Below, piece after piece: positions 14,715 to 23,692 of a DNA stretch of 27,259 bases. The stretch is taken from NCBI GenBank assembly GCA_964478335.1, contig CAYZIC010000027.1:1-27259 (forward strand). Reading direction: 5' to 3'. The DNA comes from CAYZIC01 sp964478335 (GTDB lineage Bacteria > Verrucomicrobiota > Kiritimatiellia > RFP12 > DVOR01). The notes under the pieces are model-generated. The model searched no databases, had not been told where the DNA came from, and saw only the letters and a list, made by a program, of their open reading frames with translations. The translations under genes and the position numbers were made by a program. Every line of letters begins with the position of its first letter. Position 1 is the first letter of the stretch.

Positions 14715-14975
14715 TTAAACGGCCATGATGGCGTGTGTGGTGAGGATGGATACTTGTGCGCCATCGCAGGTGACGATGGCTTGGGCGGTCCTGAACTTGA
14801 TCCATTCATTGTCTTGGCAGATCTCAATAATGCCAGCAGGGCAAGCCACTATCATGGGGGCGTGCTTGGCCATGATGCCGAGCGAACCGTCCACGGTTGA
14901 GACCTTGATCTGGGTGACGTCGCCCGAAACAAATACACCGGCTGGGGTGAGGATTTTGAATGGATAGGTCGTCAT
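14715..14975 (-). CDS. atpC: ATP synthase F1 epsilon subunit, short form
   Basis: Epsilon is part of the central stalk and connects gamma to the c-ring. Only the N-terminal beta-sandwich domain is present (86 residues; usual length 130-140): FKILTPAGVFVSGDVTQIKV, then DGSLGIMAKHAPMIVACPAG. The C-terminal helical hairpin, which inhibits ATP hydrolysis in many bacteria, is absent. The gene ends in a clean stop and is followed by the next gene's signals, so this is not a frameshift visible in the window. Short epsilons are known in some groups such as Chlorobi. It begins 3 bases after atpD, at the end of the atp gene set. Confidence 0.94.
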   Translation of the reverse strand: MTTYPFKILTPAGVFVSGDVTQIKVSTVDGSLGIMAKHAPMIVACPAGIIEICQDNEWIKFRTAQAIVTCDGAQVSILTTHAIMAV

Positions 14976-14978
14976 GGG

Positions 14979-16424
14979 TTAGGCTTTCATCGATTGGGCT
15001 TTTTTACGCACGTCGTCAATTGAGCCGACCATGTAAAAGGCCTCTTCTGGTAGGTCGTCGCATTTGCCGTCGAGGACAGCTGCAAAAGAACGGATGGTGT
15101 CTTTGAGCTGGACGTATTGGCCGGGGATACCTGAGAAAGTTTCAGCCACGTAAAAAGGCTGCGAGAGCAAGCGCTCAATCTTACGCGCACGCGCCACGGT
15201 GAGCTTGTCCTCCTCGGAGAGCTCGTCCATGCCCAAGATGGCGATGATGTCCTTGAGGTCTTTGTAGCGCTGGAGGACTTCTTGCACGCCATTGGCCACA
15301 CGCATGTGTTCCTCGCCGACGACGTTGGGGTCGAGGATTGAGGAGGAGGAGGAGAGGGGATCGACGGCGGGGTAGATGCCCTTTTCCACGATGGCGCGGG
15401 ACAATTCAGTCGTGGCATCCAAGTGCACAAATGTCGTAGCAGGAGCCGGGTCTGTGTAGTCGTCCGCGGGGACGTAGACGGCCTGCACGGAGGTAATGGA
15501 TCCTTGGGTGGTCGAGGTGATGCGCTCTTGGAGCTCGCCCATTTCGGTTGCCAAAGAGGGCTGGTAGCCAGCGGCTGAGGGAATACGTCCGAGCAATGCG
15601 GAAACTTCTGCGCCCGCCTGAGTAAAACGAAAGATATTGTCGACAAAGAGCAAGACGTCTTGCTTCATCTCATCACGGAAATGTTCTGCTACGGTCAGCG
15701 CCGAGAGCGCAACACGCGAACGCGCCCCTGGTGGCTCATTCATTTGGCCAAAGACCATTGCCGTCTTGTCCAAGACGCCAGCACCGGCCATTTCTTGGAG
15801 CAGCGAGGTGCCTTCACGGGTACGTTCACCGACACCGGCAAAGACCGAGTAGCCACCATGCTCGCTGGCGATATTGTGGATGAGCTCCTGGATGAGAACG
15901 GTTTTACCGACACCCGCGCCACCAAAGAGACCAATCTTGCCGCCCTTACGATAAGGGGTGAGCAAGTCGATGACTTTGATACCCGTGACGAGGATGGCGA
16001 TCTCTGGATCTTGGTCGATAAAGGCTGGCGGTGCTCTGTGGATGGGGTCTTGCTTATCGGTGGTGATGTCGCCGAGACCATCAATGGGCTCACCCAAGAG
16101 ATTCATGGCGCGGCCGAGGGTGCCTTTGCCCACGGGCATCTGCATGGGCTTTTGGGTATTGATGACGGTCGCCCCGCGGACCAAGCCGATGGTCGAGGAC
16201 ATGGCAATCGCGCGAATGCGGTTATCGCCCAAATGCTGGGCGACCTCGAGGACCAAGTTGTTGGGCTTGTCATTGAGCAACGGGTTGGTCGTGAGCAACG
16301 CGGTCAAAATCGTGGGACGGAATTCTTTGGGGAATTCGATATCCACGACAGCACCCAAGACCTGGATGATGCGACCGGTGAGTGGAGAATTGGCGGATTG
16401 GGTGGGGATAGGTTGATCAGACAT
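14979..16424 (-). CDS. atpD: ATP synthase F1 beta subunit
   Basis: The catalytic subunit of F1. Walker A GGAGVGKT is at about 168-175. The catalytic Glu follows in GVGERTREG (about 197-205), and DELSEED, the gamma-contact loop, is near residue 400. The length of 481 residues is normal. The ATG at 16424 (MSDQPIPTQ) is chosen; an in-frame GTG at 16433 would add three residues. Neither has a strong ribosome binding site. It is 12 bases from the atpG stop. Confidence 0.97.
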   Translation of the reverse strand: MSDQPIPTQSANSPLTGRIIQVLGAVVDIEFPKEFRPTILTALLTTNPLLNDKPNNLVLEVAQHLGDNRIRAIAMSSTIGLVRGATVINTQKPMQMPVGKGTLGRAMNLLGEPIDGLGDITTDKQDPIHRAPPAFIDQDPEIAILVTGIKVIDLLTPYRKGGKIGLFGGAGVGKTVLIQELIHNIASEHGGYSVFAGVGERTREGTSLLQEMAGAGVLDKTAMVFGQMNEPPGARSRVALSALTVAEHFRDEMKQDVLLFVDNIFRFTQAGAEVSALLGRIPSAAGYQPSLATEMGELQERITSTTQGSITSVQAVYVPADDYTDPAPATTFVHLDATTELSRAIVEKGIYPAVDPLSSSSSILDPNVVGEEHMRVANGVQEVLQRYKDLKDIIAILGMDELSEEDKLTVARARKIERLLSQPFYVAETFSGIPGQYVQLKDTIRSFAAVLDGKCDDLPEEAFYMVGSIDDVRKKAQSMKA

Positions 16425-16436
16425 CGTGAGCACTTT

Positions 16437-17330
16437 CTATTTGATGGCTTCGGCGCCACTGACGATTTCGGTCAGCTCGTTGGTGATTTGTGACTGACGT
16501 GCGCGGTTTCGCTGAATGGTGAGGTCTTGGGTCATGCGAGAGAGGTTATTCGTCGCATTGTCCATCGCCATGACGCGTGCGGCGTGTTCGGCGGTGACAC
16601 TACTTTGTAAGGCAAAATAAAATCCCAATTGCACCCAAAGTGAGGCAATGGTCTCTAACATAAAGGCATCATCCGGCACAAGAAGAGGTTTTTCTGGGTG
16701 GGCAGGTGATTTATTTTGAGCATTCTCGATTTTGACCGGCATGGGTGGTCGTCCATTTGGAAGGAGTCTTGCGATTTGTGGGTCATTGGTCATCGAGTTA
16801 ATATAGTGGCTCGAGGCTAACCAAATCTCATCGTAATCGCCCTTGTAAAAACCATCGAGGGCAATTTGTGCGATCGCATCGGCATCTTTGCCTACTGGGC
16901 TATTGGGCATGGGGATGAGATCGTGATGCGAGGGAATGAGCTCATTGAGTGCGGTGAGGGCCTTTTGACCGACATAGAGGGCCTCGATTGAGGCGAAATC
17001 TTGCGCATGGTCGGCTTGCCACTCTTTGATCTGGCGGATGAGGGCATTATTAAAGGCACCACAGAGGCCGCGGTCTCCAGTAAAGATGACAATGAGCACC
17101 TTGCTCGAGCCATCCTTGGGTGGGTCTTGTAGGAGCTTGTGGTTAGCGAAGCGCTTTTGCTGGATAACGGGAAGCAGATCGATCAATGCTTGGGCAAACG
17201 GCTGAGATTTAGTGAGGCTACGCTGCATGCGGTGCAGATGCGATGCCGAGACCATCTTCATGGTCGAGGTGACGCGACGCATCCCAGACATCGATTCTAG
17301 CTTTGAATTAAACTCTCTGAAGTTTGGCAT
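16437..17330 (-). CDS. atpG: ATP synthase F1 gamma subunit
   Basis: The rotor subunit that turns inside alpha3-beta3. The N-terminal helix (FREFNSKLESMSGMRRVTST then MKMVSAS) and the C-terminal helix (NRARQSQITNELTEIVSGA) are the two halves of the coiled coil. The central GDRGLCGAFN (about 85-94) is the conserved gamma motif. The length of 297 residues is normal. It follows atpA by 5 bases. Confidence 0.96.
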   Translation of the reverse strand: MPNFREFNSKLESMSGMRRVTSTMKMVSASHLHRMQRSLTKSQPFAQALIDLLPVIQQKRFANHKLLQDPPKDGSSKVLIVIFTGDRGLCGAFNNALIRQIKEWQADHAQDFASIEALYVGQKALTALNELIPSHHDLIPMPNSPVGKDADAIAQIALDGFYKGDYDEIWLASSHYINSMTNDPQIARLLPNGRPPMPVKIENAQNKSPAHPEKPLLVPDDAFMLETIASLWVQLGFYFALQSSVTAEHAARVMAMDNATNNLSRMTQDLTIQRNRARQSQITNELTEIVSGAEAIK

Positions 17331-17335
17331 GGGGT

Positions 17336-18853
<1,518 letters not shown>

Positions 18854-18867
18854 CTAAACCTCTGAGA

Positions 18868-19398
18868 TTAATAAATGTGAGCTAGGCGGAGGCGCTTGAG
18901 TCTACCGGCGAGAGACGCATCGATGCGCGTGTGGTCAATTTGGATTAAGAGTCCTGCGATGAGCGAGTCATCCGTGTGCACCTCGATGATCGACTGCTCG
19001 CCATAGCGAGTTTTGACCTGCAGATTAAAGGCATCTTGCTGCGTGGGTGATGGGGGGATTGCAAAGGTAGCTTTGACTAGCTTGATGCCTTGACGTTGAC
19101 GATCTGCGACAATAAAAGCTTGACACAGCACCGGGATCAGGTTGAGTATTTGGTTTTGAGCGAGCGCATCGATGATGATCATCAGTGCAGGGCTCAGGGT
19201 GCCTTGCCAAATGGCCTGCATCGCTGTGCGCTGTTCGCCGCTGGGCAACTTGTCGCTCATGGCGCAGTAGGTGCGCAGGGTGTCGCAGTGAGACCACGTC
19301 TCGTCGATGGCTTGGATCTCTTGCCGCGTGAGTGCTGCATCTTTGATTGAGAGGAGGGCTCTCACGTAGGGTTTGACAACTTGATCGGATTTAGACAT
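18868..19398 (-). CDS. atpH: ATP synthase F1 delta subunit
   Basis: Delta joins the top of F1 to the b-subunit stalk. It has 176 residues, with the N-terminal helical bundle starting VVKPYVRALLSIKDAAL. The C-terminal signature lies around SLIAGLLIQIDHTRIDAS then LAGRLKRLR, which matches the family's GG-x-hhxhG...D-S-h...L..L end. The sequence is divergent, as is usual for delta. Position between atpF and atpA confirms it. Confidence 0.93.
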   Translation of the reverse strand: MSKSDQVVKPYVRALLSIKDAALTRQEIQAIDETWSHCDTLRTYCAMSDKLPSGEQRTAMQAIWQGTLSPALMIIIDALAQNQILNLIPVLCQAFIVADRQRQGIKLVKATFAIPPSPTQQDAFNLQVKTRYGEQSIIEVHTDDSLIAGLLIQIDHTRIDASLAGRLKRLRLAHIY

Positions 19399-19410
19399 AG
19401 ACGACCGCGC

Positions 19411-19983
19411 TTAGAGTTGGGGCAGGGTAAGATCTTGAATGATCTGCTCTTGGTAGGCTTGTTTTTGTTCGGGCGAGAGCAGTCTGGGGAGGATGCGCTC
19501 CATTGCGGCGCACAATTCATCACCGGCAGTAGCCTTGAGTTGAGTGATTGCCTGAGCGCGATCGTGATCGAGGCGCTGTTGGGAATCCTCAAGCTGCTGC
19601 TGGAGCTGGCTTTTAGTCGTGGCAGTCATTTGCTCGGCCTGAGCGCGTGCCTGCGCAACGATTTGATCGGACTGCGATTTGGCATCGACCTTTGCTTGGG
19701 CAATCATCGCTGCCTGCTCGTCCTGCGTCGCGGCTAGACTTTTCTTAGCCTGCTCGGCCTTGTCGAGTGAGGTGCGAATTTCATCTTCGCGCGCTTCGAG
19801 GAAGCCGAGTAGCGGTTTCCAGAGGAACTTTTTGAGGACGACTGCCGCAACAATAAAAGCCAACCAGGTGAGGACGACCATTTCCGCAGAAAGGCTCATC
19901 ACACTCGAGCCGGTCTGCTCGATCGGCTCAGGTACACCCGGAATTGCTTCGTGGTGTGATGGGGGTTGGACTGGGCTTGACAT
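19411..19983 (-). CDS. atpF: ATP synthase Fo b subunit
   Basis: The peripheral stalk protein. A Pro-rich N-terminus (about 1-30) precedes one membrane helix (about 35-52, MVVLTWLAFIVAAVVLKKFL). A long charged coiled coil follows, rich in Ala, Gln, Lys and Glu, typical of b. The LWKPLLGFLEARE segment after the helix is the family hallmark. 190 residues is slightly long because of the N-terminal extension. A start at the internal Met near residue 29 (MSLSAEM) is possible. It lies 10 bases after atpE. Confidence 0.94.
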   Translation of the reverse strand: MSSPVQPPSHHEAIPGVPEPIEQTGSSVMSLSAEMVVLTWLAFIVAAVVLKKFLWKPLLGFLEAREDEIRTSLDKAEQAKKSLAATQDEQAAMIAQAKVDAKSQSDQIVAQARAQAEQMTATTKSQLQQQLEDSQQRLDHDRAQAITQLKATAGDELCAAMERILPRLLSPEQKQAYQEQIIQDLTLPQL

Positions 19984-19993
19984 TGTAGCCTAC

Positions 19994-20179
19994 TTACTTA
20001 ATCAAGCAAACGACCAAGCCGAAAAGGGCGACACCTTCGATCAAAGCTGCTGCGATAATCATCGAGGTTTGCAACTTGCCTTGGATTTCCGGTTGACGAG
20101 CCATCGCTTGCATGCCTGCGAAACCAATGACGCTAATGCCGAGGGCTGCTCCGATTACTACGAGACCTGTTGAGATCAT
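19994..20179 (-). CDS. atpE: ATP synthase Fo c subunit, unusually short
   Basis: The proteolipid that forms the rotating c-ring. At 61 residues it is shorter than the usual 70-85. The polar loop ARQPE (27-31) and the ion-carrying Glu48 in IIAAALIEGVALFG are present. Helix 1 has Gly at 10, 14, 19 and 22. The first helix starts about 9 residues later than usual and the C-terminus ends with CLIK. The ribosome binding site AGGAG lies 7 bases before the ATG. The frame upstream is closed by TAA within 30 bases with no other start, so the short form is real in this sequence. The Na+ pattern (Gln in helix 1, Glu-Ser) is absent, so proton coupling is likely. Confidence 0.94.
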   Translation of the reverse strand: MISTGLVVIGAALGISVIGFAGMQAMARQPEIQGKLQTSMIIAAALIEGVALFGLVVCLIK

Positions 20180-20206
20180 AACTGTGCTCCTGTTTGTGTT
20201 GTTGGG

Positions 20207-20986
20207 TTAGTGGTCGGGATGAACGATCATCCCCATAAAAATGGATGAGAGTAGCGTAAATACATAGGCCTGCAAAAAGGCCACGAATACTTCAAATAGG
20301 TAGAGCGCCACACCCATCACAAACGATGGGCTCGCCGCCAAGCCCAGCATCGCGGTCAAGCTCAATAGCGCATACACCACAATATGGCCGCCAAGCATAT
20401 TTGCAAAGAGACGCATCGCCAGCGCAAAAGAACGCGACCCCACGCCGATAATCTCTAGGCAAAACATAATCGGCTTGAGCGGCAAGGGTAATCCCGCGGG
20501 AATAAAGGCTTTAGGCAACCCCGCCACACCATTGTAGCGAAAGAGGCTAAAAAATGACACCCCCATAAAGATCAGCGCAAGCGCCACCGTCACACTGATA
20601 TTGCCAGTCGCCGTCGTGAATAGTGGGATCAACCCTAGCAAGTTGGCCGTCAAGATAAAGAGAAAAAGTGACGCGAAGAAAGGCACAAAGTTACGCCCCA
20701 GCTTAGCCCCACCAAAATTGGGGTAGACCAAGCTATCTCTAATAAAGAGGATGTAGACCTCTAAGAGACTACCCAAGTAGCGCGGAATGCGCCCAATGCT
20801 ACGCCGTCCCCAAAAGGCCAGGCCGATCAATAGCACTGCAATGACAAAGACCACCACACAGTCATAGTGGAAGTTTTCAAGAAAGTCGATATGGACAAAG
20901 GGTAGGTTCCACGCATCCACCGAGCCCTCATGAGTCAGGACGTGGTGGTCAATGTACTTTAAAAACTCCGCTTGCTTTTCTTGCAT
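20207..20986 (-). CDS. atpB: ATP synthase Fo a subunit
   Basis: The stator channel protein. It has 259 residues with five to six hydrophobic segments. The essential Arg is at residue 192 in SFALAMRLFANMLGGH, the typical aR210 environment of E. coli. Downstream GMIVHPDH is the C-terminal end. The N-terminal 40 residues are polar and periplasmic or outside the first helix. It is the first gene of the operon, 50 bases from the proposed promoter. The ribosome binding site is weak (TAGG). No atpI/atpZ gene is seen upstream; hrpB is next. Confidence 0.96.
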   Translation of the reverse strand: MQEKQAEFLKYIDHHVLTHEGSVDAWNLPFVHIDFLENFHYDCVVVFVIAVLLIGLAFWGRRSIGRIPRYLGSLLEVYILFIRDSLVYPNFGGAKLGRNFVPFFASLFLFILTANLLGLIPLFTTATGNISVTVALALIFMGVSFFSLFRYNGVAGLPKAFIPAGLPLPLKPIMFCLEIIGVGSRSFALAMRLFANMLGGHIVVYALLSLTAMLGLAASPSFVMGVALYLFEVFVAFLQAYVFTLLSSIFMGMIVHPDH

Positions 20987-21035
20987 GATCTGCCTAGCTA
21001 ATAAAATCGACTACTGTTTAAAGAAATAATAAGCG

Positions 21036-21064
21036 AGTATACGCCTTTACCCCGCAGAAGTCAA
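21036..21064 (-). promoter_or_regulatory. Strong sigma70-type promoter of the atp operon
   Basis: On the minus strand TTGACT (21064-21059) and TATACT (21041-21036) are separated by 17 bases, each with 5/6 matches. Transcription would start near 21029, about 40 bases before the atpB ATG. This is the best promoter in the window and fits a highly expressed operon. Confidence 0.8.
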
Positions 21065-21172
21065 GCCCAAAAAAAGGCACTTCTTTAATTTAATGGATAA
21101 AATAAGATGGGAGGTTGCGTCCACCTACACGGCATCTCCACTAAATAGCAGGATAATGGGTGAAATGTGGGT

Positions 21173-21243
21173 GCGGACTAGCTCTCAGCATCTCCGATAG
21201 GGATGCGGATAACCCTTGCCTGCCCCTCGATGTGAGAGTCCGC
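21173..21243. other. Folded inverted-repeat element downstream of hrpB
   Basis: Outer arms GCGGACT (21173-21179) and AGTCCGC (21237-21243) pair perfectly. They continue by CTCA (21184-21187) with TGAG (21233-21236). An inner hairpin pairs GCATC (21188-21192) with GATGC (21202-21206). The three nested stems could form a compact RNA of about 71 bases on either strand. It lies between hrpB and the atp promoter. There is no T-run after it. Confidence 0.5.
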
Positions 21244-21288
21244 TGACCCTTGACATACCTCTTATGTAGCCGCTCAAGCTTGATTTTG

Positions 21289-23688
21289 CTAGATCTGCGA
21301 TGATAGCGGAGCGGTAGGCTCTTCTGGCCAGCGATGCTTGGGATAGCGGCCGCGCATTTCCTTGCGGATGAGGTGGTAGCTGGTTTGCCAAAAGCCTGCG
21401 AGGTCTTGGGTGATTTGTATGGGGCGTTGGGCGGGGGAGAGGAGGTGAAAGCTGAGCTTGAGTCGGCCTTTGCCTAGGGTGGGGGAGGCTTGCAGTCCGA
21501 AGACTTCTTGGATGCGTACGGCAATGTAGGGTTGGTCGCCATCGTAACGGATCTTAATTTTGGCTCCTGAGGGTACGCGGTAGGTCTCTGGGAGGAGCTG
21601 GTCGAGCGCAAAGCGTGAGAGGCCGTCGAGTGCGAGGGCTTGGTCGATGATAGCGATGAGGTTGAGAGATTGGATATCAGAACCGCGCTTGATGGAGTCA
21701 ATAAAGGGTCTGATCCAGTCAACCGATGCGAGGACATCTGGCCAGCCGTCTTCTGGGCAGAGGGTATTGGCCCAGTGGAGTCGCTGGGCGATGGCGCGCG
21801 CATGGGTGGACCACTGTAGGCCTGTCTCTGCAATGCGGCGCATGATCAGGTCTCGGTCGAGGTCGGTAATGGGGGTGGTGAGGGGGGATTCTTTAATGGG
21901 TATTTGTCCAATGCAATGTTGCTGGACGCGTTTGAGTGAGTCGGTCTTTTTGTCCCAGACACGTTTGGTACGGAGGATTGTGGGGATTTGCTCGATGGTA
22001 CTTGGTGACAGGGGTAATGCGCAGCGGATGATGACTTGAGCATCGCGCTCTGTCAGGTCGATGGCCAAGAGCCAGGGTTCGCCGGTCATGGGATCATCGG
22101 GTGGCAAGCTTGCCCCAAATCCTGCTGCGCAGAGGTAGGTGGAGCCTTGGTGTTGTCTGCATTTGCAGATGCGATTGGGGTAAGCGTGAATGGCCAATGG
22201 GGCTAATTCGTCAGCCGTGAGGCGAGGCGTGGTAAAGGGGATGCGCAAGAGGTCAGCAAAACGTCTTGCTTGCTGAGTAATGATGTAGGGTGGCTTGTGT
22301 AGGGCGATGGCGAGGCGTTTGCGGAAGTCTGCTAGTCCGCGCCAAGCGGTATCGGCATCGGGATCTTGGAGGATAGCGGCCAAGAGGCAGACGCCGGTTG
22401 GATCGCAGGTGTGGCAGTGTAAGAGGAGGCTTGCGATGGCAGGATGCAGGGGGAGCTGCACCATGCGCTTGCCTAATGGCGTGAGGCGTAGGGTGTCATC
22501 GAGTGCGCCGAGAGCGATGAGGTTTTGGTTGGCTTGTGACCAGGTGGTTGGAGGTGGTGGTGTGAGCCACGGGAGTACATCAGATCCCCATTCTGCGCAG
22601 AGCAGGGCCAGCGGGGTGAGGTCGGTGGTTAAGATCTCTGGGGTAACGGCCTCTGGGAGGGTGGCTTGGGCGGCTGCAGACCAGAGGCGATAGCAGACGC
22701 CTGGCTGAGTGCGGCCTGCTCGGCCGGTGCGTTGGGTGGCGCGGTCTTGGGAGATGCGGCGTAGCTCGAGGCGGGAGATGTCGCGATTGAGATTGTAAAT
22801 GGGGACCTTGGCTTGACCGACATCAATGACCACGCGGATGCCCTCGATGGTTACGGAGGATTCGGCAATGGAGGTGGCTAAGACGATTTTTCGCTGGCCG
22901 GCTGTGGGCGGGGCGATGGCGCGGTCTTGGTCGCCTTTGGGGAGGTTGGCGTAGAGGGGGCAGATATCGACTGTCCCTGGTAGCTCGGTCGCTTTGAGGT
23001 CGCGCATACAGCGGTTAATCTCGCCCTCTCCTGGTAAAAAGACCAAGATGGAGCCGGATTCTTGTTTGATCGCCTGTGAGATTGCTGTCACGGGTGAGAG
23101 GGTGGGGAGGTAGTGGATGTCAACGGGGTAGGTGCGTGAGGGGGATGAGATGACCTGGGTATCTGGGCCGAGATGGGCAAGGAGCTCAGTGGTCTGCAGG
23201 GTGGCTGACATGATCATGATGCGCAGCTCAGGTCGCAACTCGCGTTGGATTTCGAGGGCAAAGGCGAGGGCGGTGTCCGCCGCGAGAGAACGCTCATGGA
23301 ATTCGTCAAAGATGATGAGGCCGACGTCGTCGAGCTCCGGGTCTGAGATGAGTCTGCGCGAGAGGATACCCTCTGTGAGGATTTCTAGTCGCGTATGGGC
23401 GGAGACTTTGCGCTCGAGGCGAATGTGATACCCAATGGTTTTGCCGACGGGCTCATTGCGTGTTTGGGCGATGTAGGTTGCAGCACGGCGTGCGGCAATG
23501 CGGCGGGGTTCAAGCATGATGATCTTTTTGCCAGCGAGCCAGGAGTCATCAATGAGTGCTTGTGGGATGGCCGTAGTCTTACCCGAGCCCGGCGGTGCGC
23601 ACAAGATGGTTGGTCGATTGACAAGAAGTGCTTCCCGAATATCGGGAAGCACGTGTAAGCAGGGGTGTGTGTCGGTCGTCAAGGCCAT
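21289..23688 (-). CDS. hrpB: ATP-dependent helicase HrpB
   Basis: A DExH-box (SF2, DEAH/RHA) helicase of 799 residues; HrpB proteins are usually about 800-830. In order: Walker A APPGSGKTT (31-39), motif Ia EPRRIAARR (60-68), motif II DEFH (128-131), motif III MSATL, and motif VI QRTGRAGRTQPG. The C-terminal helical and HrpB-specific region follows to the end. The start is the ATG at 23688, 4 bases after the previous stop; the frame extends to 23772 but inside the upstream gene. The biological target of HrpB is poorly defined. It ends a purN/TPR/hrpB run, with no terminator visible. Confidence 0.95.
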   Translation of the reverse strand: MALTTDTHPCLHVLPDIREALLVNRPTILCAPPGSGKTTAIPQALIDDSWLAGKKIIMLEPRRIAARRAATYIAQTRNEPVGKTIGYHIRLERKVSAHTRLEILTEGILSRRLISDPELDDVGLIIFDEFHERSLAADTALAFALEIQRELRPELRIMIMSATLQTTELLAHLGPDTQVISSPSRTYPVDIHYLPTLSPVTAISQAIKQESGSILVFLPGEGEINRCMRDLKATELPGTVDICPLYANLPKGDQDRAIAPPTAGQRKIVLATSIAESSVTIEGIRVVIDVGQAKVPIYNLNRDISRLELRRISQDRATQRTGRAGRTQPGVCYRLWSAAAQATLPEAVTPEILTTDLTPLALLCAEWGSDVLPWLTPPPPTTWSQANQNLIALGALDDTLRLTPLGKRMVQLPLHPAIASLLLHCHTCDPTGVCLLAAILQDPDADTAWRGLADFRKRLAIALHKPPYIITQQARRFADLLRIPFTTPRLTADELAPLAIHAYPNRICKCRQHQGSTYLCAAGFGASLPPDDPMTGEPWLLAIDLTERDAQVIIRCALPLSPSTIEQIPTILRTKRVWDKKTDSLKRVQQHCIGQIPIKESPLTTPITDLDRDLIMRRIAETGLQWSTHARAIAQRLHWANTLCPEDGWPDVLASVDWIRPFIDSIKRGSDIQSLNLIAIIDQALALDGLSRFALDQLLPETYRVPSGAKIKIRYDGDQPYIAVRIQEVFGLQASPTLGKGRLKLSFHLLSPAQRPIQITQDLAGFWQTSYHLIRKEMRGRYPKHRWPEEPTAPLSSQI

Positions 23689-23692
23689 GGGG

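Larger units (their letters stand above)
20987..21288. other. atp promoter region and hrpB 3' flank
   Basis: This is the 302-base gap between atpB and hrpB. It holds the atp promoter (21036-21064) and the folded element at 21173-21243. No reading frame looks coding; the 68-codon frame at 21185-21391 is in the wrong frame of hrpB. Confidence 0.6.
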
